DNA from: an uncultured Flaviramulus sp.
GTDB taxonomy: Bacteria > Bacteroidota > Bacteroidia > Flavobacteriales > Flavobacteriaceae
Direction: 5' to 3'
Length of the DNA: 64,000 nt
NCBI GenBank assembly: GCA_947495125.1
Contig: CANLXL010000001.1
Span: 620,001 to 684,000 of the forward strand
A program made the position numbers and the translations under genes. Below are positions 17,597 through 27,186 of the stretch, one piece after another. A model generated the notes under the pieces. The model was not told where the DNA came from. It saw only the letters and a list, made by a program, of their open reading frames with translations, and did not search any database. How positions within the stretch are numbered: position 1 is the stretch's first letter; every line of letters begins with the position of its first letter.

Positions 17597-18656
17597 CACC
17601 TACCAAAATATACGTTTCAAAACAGAATTCGTTCCTCATAAAGATTGGCTACAAATTAAAACCATCGACATGCATACCGGTGGAGAACCACTGCGGGTTA
17701 TCCTTGATGGGTTCCCGGAATTAAGGGGAAACTCGGTTTTGGAGTACAGACGGTATTGTAAGGAGAATTTCGATCAGCTCCGAACAGCCTTAATGTTCGA
17801 GCCACGGGGTCATGCCGATATGTATGGTTGTATTTTGCTTCCACCAAACGATGACGATGGCGATTTTGGCATTATTTTTTTACATAATGAAGGATATTCT
17901 ACCATGTGCGGCCATGCCATTATTGCTATATCTACCTTGGCTGTTGACATGCATTGGATTGATGTAAAAGAAGGTGATAATATCATAAAAATTGATGCGC
18001 CATGCGGACGAATTACGGCTTTCGCCAACGTTGCACATGGACAGGTTACCGGTGTACGTTTTCATTGTGTGCCCAGTTTCGTTGTTGGCTTAGATAGAAA
18101 AGTAGATGTTGAAGGCTTAGGAACCGTGACCTACGATTTGGCTTACGGAGGTGCCTTTTATGCTTATGTCGATATGGAGAAAAACAATTTTAATTTTGAT
18201 TTAAGCAGGTCATCGTATAGGGCATTAATCACCAACGGTATGGCGATAAAACAAGCCGTTATGAAAGCCGATAAAAACATTCTGCATCCTTTTGAAGAAG
18301 ATCTCAGTTTTTTATACGGCACCATTTTTATAGACCATAAAAAGCAAGCCTCCGGTAATGACAGTAGAAATGTCTGTATTTTCGCTGAAGGTGAAGTAGA
18401 CCGATGTCCAACAGGCTCCGGAGTTTCAGGTAGAATGGCGATTCATAAAGCCCGAGGCGAGATTGATTTTGGAGAAACTATGTGTATTGAAAGTATTACC
18501 GATTCTGTATTTAAAGGCTCTATAGTTTCAGAAGAAGATTATGGTCTGTTTAAAGCAGTAATTCCTCAAGTAGAAGGAACGGCACATATAACAGGCATGC
18601 AAACTTTTGTAATTGACACCGATGATCCCATGAAAAATGGATTTATTTTGAGATAA
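17589..18656 (+). CDS. trans-3-hydroxy-L-proline dehydratase (proline racemase family)
   Basis: 356 residues from the ATG at 17589, which overlaps the upstream reductase gene by 8 bases; the longer frame from 17532 runs back inside that gene. It has both halves of the proline racemase fold: DMHTGGEPLRV near the start, STMCGH with catalytic Cys107, and DRCPTGSGVS at 271-280. The second catalytic position is Thr275, not Cys. In this superfamily Cys/Cys marks racemases and epimerases, while Cys/Thr marks trans-3-hydroxy-L-proline dehydratase (EC 4.2.1.77). The product, delta1-pyrroline-2-carboxylate, is the substrate of the neighbouring reductase. Compare with the Cys/Cys paralogue at 27187-28197. 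Confidence 0.9.
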   Translation: MHNTYQNIRFKTEFVPHKDWLQIKTIDMHTGGEPLRVILDGFPELRGNSVLEYRRYCKENFDQLRTALMFEPRGHADMYGCILLPPNDDDGDFGIIFLHNEGYSTMCGHAIIAISTLAVDMHWIDVKEGDNIIKIDAPCGRITAFANVAHGQVTGVRFHCVPSFVVGLDRKVDVEGLGTVTYDLAYGGAFYAYVDMEKNNFNFDLSRSSYRALITNGMAIKQAVMKADKNILHPFEEDLSFLYGTIFIDHKKQASGNDSRNVCIFAEGEVDRCPTGSGVSGRMAIHKARGEIDFGETMCIESITDSVFKGSIVSEEDYGLFKAVIPQVEGTAHITGMQTFVIDTDDPMKNGFILR

Positions 18657-18697
18657 CCTTATTCATATTTTTATTTTTAAAACTAAAACGCCGTCCA

Positions 18698-20005
18698 ATG
18701 AAATTTATACGTTTTTTTTACCTTATTCTTTTTCTGGTCTTTGTTAATTGTAACAGTTCAAAAGCCGTTATTAACGCAACGACCAGTCTTTCAACGCTTC
18801 AAAAATTAGCAGCTATTAACAATGTGGTTCATGTTGAAAAAAGGGAAAACACAAGTCATTTTGATGAAAACTATGAACTCTGGTTCGAACAAGCCATAGA
18901 TCACAACGATGCGTCAAAAGGAACATTTAAACAACGTGTTTATTTAGGTTTTGAAAATCCGGATAAACCAGTCATTGTAGAATTAAGAGGTTATGCCATT
19001 GGCTCGGATAAGGCCGGAGAACTGGCTGCACATTATGAGGCTAACCAACTCACTATTGAGCATCGTTATTTTAGCAAATCCAGACCCCAAAATATAGATT
19101 GGAACACCTTAACTATTGAAAATGCTGCAAAAGACCAAACGATTATTATAGATGCGATAAGAGATGCATTATATCCGAATGCTAAATTTGTAACAACAGG
19201 AATTTCCAAAGGATGCCAAACTACCATGGCACATAGACGGTTTTTTCCAAAAAATGTTGATGCAAGCGTCTGTTATGTTGGACCGCTTAACTACCAACGT
19301 GAAGACCCTCGTGTTTATTCCTTTTTAAAGTCCGTTGGAACCGAAGAGGATCGCAAAAGCATAAAAAACTTCCAGGAGTTATGTTTCAAAAACAGAGCTG
19401 CACTTTTAGAAACCATGAGAACTAAAGCTAAAAGCGAGGGTATGACCTGGGAATTTGGTATTGATAACGCTATAGATTATACCATATTGGAATATGCTTT
19501 TGCTTTTTGGCAATGGGGACATGATGTTCATAGTATCCCCGGTGCAAATAATAGTATCGATACGATATATAATCACCTCATCGATGTTGTTGGTTATGGC
19601 TTTTTCGAAGATCAGTCTGTAAAAGGATTACAACCCTATTTTTGGGCGGCTTTAACGCAGCAAGGGATTTATGGTTATGAAACAACACCTTTTAAAAAGT
19701 ATTTAAACACTGATGCCGTTTATAAATTTGACTGGGCCTTTCCTGAAGGCATTTCTAAGCCGTATGATTTAAAACCCATGCAAGAGATTAAATCATATTT
19801 GGATCGTTCTGCTAAAAAGATACTTTTTATTTATGGCGCGTATGATGCCTGGAGTGCAACTGCCGTAGAATTACAAGAGAATGCCTCCAAAAGAGAACTT
19901 TACAAATTTGTAAAACCAAAAGGAGATCATAAGACCCGAATTAAAAGTTTTGATAAAGAGCAACAGGATAAGATTTATAGTATTATTGATGCGTGGTTGA
20001 AATAA
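18698..20005 (+). CDS. S37-like prolyl aminopeptidase lipoprotein
   Basis: 435 residues beginning with a lipoprotein-type signal (FLVFVNC, Cys18), so it should sit in the envelope. It resembles family S37 (PS-10) alpha/beta-hydrolase peptidases, which release Xaa-Xaa-Pro tripeptides: FKQRVYLGF near residue 77, ELRGYA, EHRYF at 121, nucleophile Ser170 in TTGISKGCQT followed by MAHRRFFP, then Asp in GAYDAWSA and His in KGDHKTR as the rest of the triad. The family more often shows SKGG at the nucleophile. Its place directly behind the trans-3-hydroxyproline genes supports a role in trimming proline-rich peptides. Confidence 0.78.
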   Translation: MKFIRFFYLILFLVFVNCNSSKAVINATTSLSTLQKLAAINNVVHVEKRENTSHFDENYELWFEQAIDHNDASKGTFKQRVYLGFENPDKPVIVELRGYAIGSDKAGELAAHYEANQLTIEHRYFSKSRPQNIDWNTLTIENAAKDQTIIIDAIRDALYPNAKFVTTGISKGCQTTMAHRRFFPKNVDASVCYVGPLNYQREDPRVYSFLKSVGTEEDRKSIKNFQELCFKNRAALLETMRTKAKSEGMTWEFGIDNAIDYTILEYAFAFWQWGHDVHSIPGANNSIDTIYNHLIDVVGYGFFEDQSVKGLQPYFWAALTQQGIYGYETTPFKKYLNTDAVYKFDWAFPEGISKPYDLKPMQEIKSYLDRSAKKILFIYGAYDAWSATAVELQENASKRELYKFVKPKGDHKTRIKSFDKEQQDKIYSIIDAWLK

Positions 20006-20072
20006 TGCATTTTATTGTGGGGAGATTTGATATGGTGTCCAACACTGTTGCGTGCTCACTGAGAGAATACTT

Positions 20073-20603
20073 CTAACTCTCATCGGCATTATATCCAATT
20101 TGTCTTCGTGGTTTTTCATTATCCTTATTTTTAATAAGTTCATCCAAGTAACTAAATACCAATTCAATATTCTTGCTATGGCGAGATAGCTTCTTTTTTA
20201 TATCTTCAATCTCCAGTTTTAAATATAAATTATCGGTTAACATTTCACGCATTCTTGCAAAGACTCTAATGATTCTTATATTTACAGCTATAGCCCTTGA
20301 ACTATTTAAAACACTTGATAGCATGGCGACCCCTTGTTCCGTAAAAACTATTGGAGCATATCGATTCCCGCCCCATTTTGAGGTGCCAAATTGGCTCCTC
20401 AAATTATCAAATTCTGGTTTGGTGAGCTCAAACATAAAATCTTCAGGAAAGCGTTCAAGATTTCTCCGGACTTGTCTTTTGAGCTGTTTTGTCTCTACTT
20501 CATAAAGTTCTGCTAAATCACTATCTATCATCACTTTTCGATCTCGAATTAAGTAGATTTTACTAATTACTGCTTCTTCTGTTATTGTTATTTCCTTATT
20601 CAT
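20073..20603 (-). CDS. ORF6N domain-containing protein
   Basis: 176 residues from the ATG at 20603; a start 27 bases upstream adds only MNRFDEKKK. The first 100 residues match the ORF6N (KilA-N-associated) domain: IYLIRDRKVMIDSDLAELYEV, LKRQVRRNLERFPEDFMFEL, and FTEQGVAMLSSVL. A helical, charged tail follows. Such proteins are found in phages, mobile islands and scattered bacterial loci and are thought to bind DNA. It is an isolated gene here, between the two arms of the hydroxyproline island and next to about 530 bases without genes, so it may mark an insertion or deletion point. Confidence 0.9.
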   Translation of the reverse strand: MNKEITITEEAVISKIYLIRDRKVMIDSDLAELYEVETKQLKRQVRRNLERFPEDFMFELTKPEFDNLRSQFGTSKWGGNRYAPIVFTEQGVAMLSSVLNSSRAIAVNIRIIRVFARMREMLTDNLYLKLEIEDIKKKLSRHSKNIELVFSYLDELIKNKDNEKPRRQIGYNADES

Positions 20604-21136
20604 TTTTTTCTTTTCATCAAACCTATTCATAAATCCATTTAGGTATCCAAAATCGATAAAGTCTTATAACCAACTGAGTAGATTATTACGATCTTCTATA
20701 AACCCTGAATAATTTCAACGCATAGTTAAATATATGGCTCTGACCTTGAAGATATTTTATAACGTAATAAATGATTTACTGATAAAATCAAAATGTTCAT
20801 CGCAACGAGTGCGCACAAAGAAATTCAAATTTACACAACCTAAAACACAAAAGGATCTTAATCTTTCAGAACCACTTTGGGCAGTTATCTAACGCATACT
20901 CATCATCTGACACTTCGTTAGCGCTAGTTGATTGAAGAAGCAGAAACAAAACAAAGCCTAAGTTTTGAAGAAATACACTTTATATTATGGGTTTAAGTCT
21001 TCGACATTACCTGTATCGAACTTGACAAAATATCCGGGCTGACGAGCGTTTTCATAATTCTATTTCTCATATGGTCTTATTCCCAGGATTCAATAATAAA
21101 ACATAATTGACAACTCAAAACTTAGATAATGAAAAT
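20604..21136. other. Gene-free interval, about 530 bases
   Basis: No complete gene or RNA was recognised between the ORF6N gene and the M24 peptidase gene. A short plus-strand stretch near 20927-20993 reads as a plausible peptide before a stop (LIEEAETKQSLSF and so on) and could be the remnant of a lost gene. No inverted repeats or attachment-site duplications were found. Confidence 0.4.
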
Positions 21137-22360
21137 TTATTCTAACGAAACACCAAAAGGATCTTCAATAGTATGCATGGGTTTTGTGAACCATTTCGGA
21201 CCTTCATTGGTCATGTAAATATGATCTTCGTGGCGTACACCGAATGCATTGGGCACACAAATCATAGGCTCGTTACTAAAACACATGCCAGATTTTAAAA
21301 CCGTGTGATCGCCCTTAACAATATAGGGGTACTCATGAATATCTAAACCTATCCCATGCCCCGTTCTGTGTGGTAATCCCGGAAGCTTATAATCCGGACC
21401 TAGTTGATAGGACTCCAGTACTTTTCTTGATGCTAAATCGACAGAAGCACAGGTATTCCCTAATTGCGCAGCATCAAAAGCCGCTTGTTGGGTTTCCTTT
21501 TCAATGGTCCAAATACGACGTTGCTCATCGTTGGCTTCTCCGAAAACATAAGTACGTGTAATATCAGATATATAATCATGAAGTACGCAACCTGTATCAA
21601 TAAGTACCATGTCATTCATCTCTAAACGCTTTGGTGACTTGACACCATGCGGAAATGAAGAATCTTCACCAAACAGTACAATGCAAAAATAAGACCCTGA
21701 AGCTACGCCATAACGCTTATGAGCTTCATCAATAAAATCAACGACCTCCTTTACTGAAATACCTACTCTTAAAATTCTGGCGGCCGCTTTTTGAACTTCC
21801 AACGTAATATTCATAACATGTTGCATGATGGCTATTTCCGCATCAGATTTGATCATTCTGCACTCTGAAATAACCGTGTTGGCATTATGTAAAGTGAAAG
21901 CTGACGATGCTTTCGCAATCCCATCCGATATAAAAAACGGGGTGGTTTCATCAATTAAGACCTCACCACTTATAACCTTATTATCTTTAAGAATTTCAAC
22001 ACATAACTGATAGGGACTTTCGTGCTCTTCCCAGCAATGCACCGGCCCTTCAACAATCATAAAATCCAAAACCGTACCCTCTTCAAATTTTGGGGCTATA
22101 TAATGAAGTTCACCATTAGAAAATAATAAAGCACCTACCATACGCTCACTGGAATTCCATCGTGTTCCTGTAAAGTAATACAAATTAGTTCCTGAATGGA
22201 GATATATCACCTGAACATTTTGAGCCTTCATCAATACACAGGCTTTAGCAATGCGCAATTGAAATTCTTCTTTTTGAATGGGTTCTGCTAAATGCGCCCG
22301 AGGTGAAATGGCGTTTAATTCGGCTTCAATGTTAGATCCTCCTATGCCTAATGTGTTCAT
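21137..22360 (-). CDS. M24 family metallopeptidase, Xaa-Pro dipeptidase type
   Basis: 407 residues from the ATG at 22360; a TTG at 22378 would add six residues. The N-terminal creatinase-like domain (to about residue 170) is followed by the pita-bread catalytic domain with all five metal ligands visible: LIDTG (Asp), SDITRTY (Asp), RTGHGIGLDIHEYP (His), SNEPMI (Glu) and RHEDHIY (Glu). Members split Xaa-Pro bonds in dipeptides or N-terminal positions. No signal peptide, so cytoplasmic. It is the last gene of the long minus-strand hydroxyproline operon, 14 bases after another M24 gene. Confidence 0.92.
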   Translation of the reverse strand: MNTLGIGGSNIEAELNAISPRAHLAEPIQKEEFQLRIAKACVLMKAQNVQVIYLHSGTNLYYFTGTRWNSSERMVGALLFSNGELHYIAPKFEEGTVLDFMIVEGPVHCWEEHESPYQLCVEILKDNKVISGEVLIDETTPFFISDGIAKASSAFTLHNANTVISECRMIKSDAEIAIMQHVMNITLEVQKAAARILRVGISVKEVVDFIDEAHKRYGVASGSYFCIVLFGEDSSFPHGVKSPKRLEMNDMVLIDTGCVLHDYISDITRTYVFGEANDEQRRIWTIEKETQQAAFDAAQLGNTCASVDLASRKVLESYQLGPDYKLPGLPHRTGHGIGLDIHEYPYIVKGDHTVLKSGMCFSNEPMICVPNAFGVRHEDHIYMTNEGPKWFTKPMHTIEDPFGVSLE

Positions 22361-22374
22361 AAACTTTTCTATTA

Positions 22375-23664
22375 TCAATTATTCATCAAAGCTTCAATAT
22401 CTTCAATTTCTATCGGCATGTCTTGTGTTAAGTTGATATTGCCCTCTTCCGTAATGAGATAATCATTTTCTAGCCGACAACCAATGCCCTCTTCCATAAT
22501 ATAAATCCCGGGTTCGCAGGTAAATATCATCCCGGGTTCGATAGTTCTGTACGGACCAACATCATGTACATCCAGTCCTATATGATGGGCTGTACCATGC
22601 ATGAAGTACTTTTTATATAGTGGTTGTTTTGGATCTTGCCTAGCAACGTCCCTGGCATCAAGTAGTCCTAATTTTATGAGTTCAGCTTCAATCAAAACAG
22701 CCATATTTTTTTCATAATCGGCATGAACCATTCCCGGTTTTAAAAGTTGACTACCTTCTTTTAAACAGTGTAACACCGATGTATATACTTGTTTTTGTCT
22801 ATCTGAAAACCTACCACTCACAGGAATACATCGTGTAGTATCACTATTATAATTGGCATAGCACACCCCAAAATCGAGTAATATCATGTCGCCATCCTTA
22901 CACACATCATCATTAGTGTTGTAATGTAATGCACAAGCATTCGCTCCAGAGGCCACAATGGGTTTAAAGGCATGACGTGTTGCACCGGATTTCACCAAAT
23001 TATAAGTCAATTCAGCTTCCAGTTCATACTCATAGATATGCGGTTTACAGGCTTCTAAAACGCGTTTGAAACCAGCAACACTTATATCTGCCGCTTTTTG
23101 TATAAGTGCGATTTCTTCTTCAGATTTTATTTGACGTAAATCCCGGGTGATTTTGGCAGCACGGTAATACTCATGTAACGGGTACTTTTGTTTGCACCAG
23201 GCTATCATACGATCTTGTCGTGTCTCCTGATCTCTGGTGACTCGCTTTATGTGCTCATTATGACCCAGATAAAACCCATCAGCTTCGAAAGCCATATATT
23301 GTAAATAGGTTTCAAAATCATTGACCCATTCTACACGTTCAATTCCAGAAACTTCAGTTGCCTGTGCTTTAGTAAGCTTTTCGCCGTCCCAAATTTTAAT
23401 ATGCTCATTGGTTTCTTTTACAAATAAAATGGCTCTATGTTCTTCTTTAATAGCATCAGGATACAATACCAGAATACTCTCTTCCTGATCAATCCCCGAA
23501 AGGTAAAACAAGTCATTATTTTGTGTAAAACCCATAACATCGTCGGCATTGTTATGCTTCACATCATTGGACGTCAATATAGCGATGGTGTTGTGCTTCA
23601 TTTTACTAATAAAACGTTTTCTGTTTTTTATAAAAAGTGAGTTAGGTATTTGGTTATAACGCAT
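22375..23664 (-). CDS. Aminopeptidase P family protein (M24B)
   Basis: 429 residues from the ATG at 23664, two bases after the stop of the FAD oxidoreductase gene; a longer frame back to 23868 lies within that gene and is rejected. The start MRYNQIPNSLFIKNRKRF is typical of aminopeptidase P. Ligands are visible in LLDFGVCY and NSDTTRC (two Asp), HGTAHHIGLDVHDVG (His), TCEPGIY (Glu) and CRLENDYL (Glu). The enzyme removes the residue before an N-terminal proline; the cytoplasmic location fits uptake of short peptides. It is translationally coupled within the operon encoding 4-hydroxyproline breakdown. Confidence 0.94.
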   Translation of the reverse strand: MRYNQIPNSLFIKNRKRFISKMKHNTIAILTSNDVKHNNADDVMGFTQNNDLFYLSGIDQEESILVLYPDAIKEEHRAILFVKETNEHIKIWDGEKLTKAQATEVSGIERVEWVNDFETYLQYMAFEADGFYLGHNEHIKRVTRDQETRQDRMIAWCKQKYPLHEYYRAAKITRDLRQIKSEEEIALIQKAADISVAGFKRVLEACKPHIYEYELEAELTYNLVKSGATRHAFKPIVASGANACALHYNTNDDVCKDGDMILLDFGVCYANYNSDTTRCIPVSGRFSDRQKQVYTSVLHCLKEGSQLLKPGMVHADYEKNMAVLIEAELIKLGLLDARDVARQDPKQPLYKKYFMHGTAHHIGLDVHDVGPYRTIEPGMIFTCEPGIYIMEEGIGCRLENDYLITEEGNINLTQDMPIEIEDIEALMNN

Positions 23665-23666
23665 AA

Positions 23667-24914
23667 TTAAAATGTTCTGTCCGGGTGATAACTTGTTAAA
23701 TCTAAAGATAATTTTTGCTCGGATATAATCTCCGAAACTACTTTTCCTGTGGCCGTTCCCATAGTCCATCCCATCATGGCATGACCTGCAGCAACGGTTA
23801 AGTTTTTGCATTTTCGGGACTTCCCTATATAAGGCAGCCCATCTGGCGACACAGGACGTAAACCGCACTCAGCTTGGCTTTTTTCTTGCTCCGTTAATTC
23901 AATATGCGGATAATATCTTTGAGCCGCACGGGCAATAGCTTCAACTCTTACTTTATTAATATTATGATTTATCCCGGCAATTTCCATGGTTCCGGCAAAC
24001 CGAGTAAACCCATTCATAGGAGTTACCGCTACTTTCGTCTCACATAGAATAGCCGGAATTGTAATGTTCGTATCCTTTTCAGTATTAATTCGGTATCCCT
24101 TTCCTGCTTGTAGCAATAATTGTATCCCCAGTTTCTTACTAAGCATATTACTCCATGAACCCGCGGCCAGAATAAATTCGTCTGCTGCCAAAACTTGCTT
24201 ATCTGTTTTAATCGAAGTTATTGTATGGTTAGAAACTTCTAAATCTGTCACCTTTTCATTAGCAAAAAACATAACACCGGCATGTTCTAAATGGGTCTTC
24301 ATTTCGTTCATAAACTCATGGGGTGTGGTATGCTGGTCGCATTCAAAATAAGCAGCGCCTATAGCTTCAATATTTGCATTGGGATCTAAAGTTTTAAGTT
24401 CGCCTGCACTAACCTCTCTTGCAGACAACCCAAGCTGAGACGCCAAATGTGCCGTATGCACTTCTTCCTCCAGAAGTTTTTCGGTTTGACATATCATGAG
24501 TAAGCCTTTATTTTCATAATGGAAACTAAAGTTTTCTTCTCTTTTAATATCGGCGTAGAGCTCCTGACTTAAAATAGAGATATCTCTAATTACGGGAGCG
24601 GCCTTATCTACATGGTTCTGGTTACACGATTTGTTAAAAGCCCAGGTCCATTTTAAAAAATCCAAGTCTAATCGTGGTTTAATGTATAAGGGGCTTGATT
24701 TATCAAACATCCATTTAATCCCTTTTTTCATGACTCCGGGCGCAGACAATGGAATGATGTGACTTGGCGATAAATATCCGGCATTAACATAAGACGCACC
24801 GGCATCTAAATTCGACTGATCAATTATGGTAACCTGATGTCCTTCTTTTTGAAGATAATAGGCCGAACATAAGCCTATAATTCCACCACCAATAACTACA
24901 ATATTTTTGCTCAT
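23667..24914 (-). CDS. FAD-dependent D-amino-acid dehydrogenase, probable cis-4-hydroxy-D-proline dehydrogenase
   Basis: 415 residues of the DadA/DAO family. The FAD-binding motif is VVIGGGIIGLCSAYYL near the start, followed by the VTIIDQ acidic end of the second strand; the C-terminal part holds ECGLRPVSPDGLPYIG and the flavin-proximal AGHAMMGWTMG. DadA-type enzymes oxidise D-amino acids to imino acids. Next to a 4-hydroxyproline epimerase, the expected substrate is cis-4-hydroxy-D-proline, giving delta1-pyrroline-4-hydroxy-2-carboxylate. General D-amino acid oxidation remains possible from sequence alone. Gaps of 2 and 4 bases to its neighbours show tight operon packing. Confidence 0.88.
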   Translation of the reverse strand: MSKNIVVIGGGIIGLCSAYYLQKEGHQVTIIDQSNLDAGASYVNAGYLSPSHIIPLSAPGVMKKGIKWMFDKSSPLYIKPRLDLDFLKWTWAFNKSCNQNHVDKAAPVIRDISILSQELYADIKREENFSFHYENKGLLMICQTEKLLEEEVHTAHLASQLGLSAREVSAGELKTLDPNANIEAIGAAYFECDQHTTPHEFMNEMKTHLEHAGVMFFANEKVTDLEVSNHTITSIKTDKQVLAADEFILAAGSWSNMLSKKLGIQLLLQAGKGYRINTEKDTNITIPAILCETKVAVTPMNGFTRFAGTMEIAGINHNINKVRVEAIARAAQRYYPHIELTEQEKSQAECGLRPVSPDGLPYIGKSRKCKNLTVAAGHAMMGWTMGTATGKVVSEIISEQKLSLDLTSYHPDRTF

Positions 24915-24918
24915 GACA

Positions 24919-27174
24919 TTACTCCCATTTAAAATCCCAAATAGGCTCTGTTCCTAAAAGGTGTTCTACAAAATAGTTCCAGCGTTTCTTTATAAAGTAA
25001 TTGCTATGTGCTCCTGTATAACCGTGTCGCTGACTTGGTAAAATTAATAAATCAAAATCTTTATCCGCTTTAATAAGGGCTTCGGCCAATTTAAAGGTTG
25101 CTGAAGGATTGACATTTTCATCAATGCCGCCATGGGTTAACAACAACTTCCCTTTAAGGTTTCCCGCATTGGTAATATTAGACACTTTCTGATAGGTTTC
25201 ATCAACGGGCCAACCTTGATACATTTCCGGCCACCAGGCCTTTTCCATTCTAAAGTCATGATCTGCAGAACTGGCCACACCTACTTTATAGAAATCCGGA
25301 AATCCTAAAAGCGCTCTTCCCGTATCATAACCTCCTGCCGAGTGCCCAAAAATCCCAACGCGATTTATATCAATCCATGCATAGGTTTTGGCCAGATATT
25401 TAATGGCCAAAACATGATCTTCTAAATTGTTTTCCATGTTTTTATAGGAATGATCTTGAAATGCTTTTGATCGACCGAAAGTTCCTAAACCATCGACCCT
25501 GACCACAATAAAGCCCAACTCCGCAAGAGACTGGTTTGCAAAACTCTGATTAAAAGTTTTCGGAAACACTTGAGTGTGTGGTCCTGTATAGGAATGATCT
25601 ATGATTGGATATGACTTCGCCGGATCAAAATTCGATGGTTTCCAAAATGCACCATAAATGGTCGTTTTTCCATCTTTGGCTGTCAAAGAAAATGTTTCCG
25701 GAGCCTTCCACCCCGATGACTCGACTTGAGATACATCTGCTCTTGTCAATTCAGTTATTATTTTTCCGGTTTTTGAATCTCTTAAAACTGTTTTAGTTGG
25801 CGTTGCGACGGTTGAATAGTTGTCGGTAAAGTACTTTCCGTTTTCAGAAAAACTAACAGTATGATGCGCATTCTCGGGAGTTAAAAGTATTTGCTTACCA
25901 TTAAAATTCACTTTATACAACTGTTGATGATAGGGGTTGTTATCTTTTTCATTGCCCGATCCTAAAAAGTAAATTGTTTCATGAGCTTCATCAATATGCG
26001 CGATACGATTCACATAAAAATTGCCGCTGGAAAGTTGCTTGGTTTCTTTCGTTTTTAAATCTAAAATATGGAGTTGTCTCCATCCGGTTCTTTCCGACAG
26101 AAAAATGATTTTTTGCTTATCTTCTAAAGTGCGATATTCGAAATTATCGATACCTGTATCGCTGGTTTCTTCGATAAGAATTTCTTCTTTCTGAGAGCTT
26201 AGATCAACCCATTTTACATACTGTTTTAAATATCCACGCTCGCTATAACTTGCAAATAATTTGCCTGGCATCTCCGATTTTCTAATGGATACTGAATTAA
26301 TATGTGTACCTATTGGCAGCTCGGTTTTCACCTCCTTTTTAGTGTCTACATTATAAAAAACAGGAGCTATCTTAACCATGGTAGCATCTCCTGGAGAACC
26401 ACGATAATAAGATAATAGTTTTGGTCTATATAAGGAATCGATACTCCAATCTAACAGGTACATTTTTTCTGCATTTCTGGTATCCACGATACTGGTTATG
26501 ATCCATTTCGAATCTTCAGACCAATCGGCATAGAACTTCTTTGGTCGTTCTCCGTTTTCACCTTCCATTTTATCCGTCCAGCCATACCAGGATGCATATT
26601 CATATCCTTTTTCACCATTTGTGCTTAACTGGTGCGCTACTCCGGTATCGACAGACTTAACAAATAGATTATAATCCTTTGTATAAGCCACCCATTTACC
26701 GTCGGGTGATTTGGATTCAAAAGGGTTTTCTTTGGTTTGTTTGTTTCTCTTTTGTAATTCCAAATTATACGTTTTTAGATCTACCAAATAGGTTTCACCT
26801 TTAAAACCGAAAGACAGGCTTTTTTTTGTTCTCTGAAAATCAGACAATTCAAGTCCGCCGGATTCTAACACTTCTTTAGTGAATTCACCTAGAACTTTGG
26901 CCAATTTTTCGTGATCAAATAAATCTGCAACACGGCCCTTTTTGAAATCTACCGCTTTATAGGCTTTGCCGTTTTTAGAGTAATCAATGAACCACAAACC
27001 CGATCCATCCTTAAACCAATTTACCGCAGTATCTAAATTAAAAACCGTTTTATTATTAAGATTATCGTACCTAAAACTTACTGCTCTTTCATAATCTTGT
27101 CGAGTAATTTTTTGTGCCTGAATTAATGTTGTAAACAAACAATATATCATTACTGCGCTAAAATATTGCTTCAT
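24919..27174 (-). CDS. Exported S9 family peptidase, dipeptidyl peptidase IV-like
   Basis: 751 residues with a signal peptide (cleavage near LIQAQ). Residues 30-500 form the DPP-IV-type beta-propeller, with YASWYGWTDKMEG and SKWIITSIVDTR; the rest is the alpha/beta-hydrolase domain. Ser is in GHSAGGYDTG near residue 615, Asp in GGIDENVNPS and His in PSQRHGYTG. DPP-IV enzymes release N-terminal Xaa-Pro or Xaa-Ala dipeptides, which the two cytoplasmic M24 enzymes of the same operon could then cleave. It sits between the epimerase (12 bases) and the FAD oxidoreductase (4 bases). Confidence 0.93.
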   Translation of the reverse strand: MKQYFSAVMIYCLFTTLIQAQKITRQDYERAVSFRYDNLNNKTVFNLDTAVNWFKDGSGLWFIDYSKNGKAYKAVDFKKGRVADLFDHEKLAKVLGEFTKEVLESGGLELSDFQRTKKSLSFGFKGETYLVDLKTYNLELQKRNKQTKENPFESKSPDGKWVAYTKDYNLFVKSVDTGVAHQLSTNGEKGYEYASWYGWTDKMEGENGERPKKFYADWSEDSKWIITSIVDTRNAEKMYLLDWSIDSLYRPKLLSYYRGSPGDATMVKIAPVFYNVDTKKEVKTELPIGTHINSVSIRKSEMPGKLFASYSERGYLKQYVKWVDLSSQKEEILIEETSDTGIDNFEYRTLEDKQKIIFLSERTGWRQLHILDLKTKETKQLSSGNFYVNRIAHIDEAHETIYFLGSGNEKDNNPYHQQLYKVNFNGKQILLTPENAHHTVSFSENGKYFTDNYSTVATPTKTVLRDSKTGKIITELTRADVSQVESSGWKAPETFSLTAKDGKTTIYGAFWKPSNFDPAKSYPIIDHSYTGPHTQVFPKTFNQSFANQSLAELGFIVVRVDGLGTFGRSKAFQDHSYKNMENNLEDHVLAIKYLAKTYAWIDINRVGIFGHSAGGYDTGRALLGFPDFYKVGVASSADHDFRMEKAWWPEMYQGWPVDETYQKVSNITNAGNLKGKLLLTHGGIDENVNPSATFKLAEALIKADKDFDLLILPSQRHGYTGAHSNYFIKKRWNYFVEHLLGTEPIWDFKWE

Positions 27175-27186
27175 ATTTTTTATAAT

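Noticed and set aside
20073..20603. Prophage or integrative element
   Set aside because: A single ORF6N gene with no integrase, capsid, tail or attachment-site duplication nearby is not enough.
23665..23868. 68-residue N-terminal extension of the aminopeptidase P gene
   Set aside because: It lies inside the upstream FAD oxidoreductase gene in another frame and does not resemble the family; the ATG at 23664 follows the previous stop by two bases.
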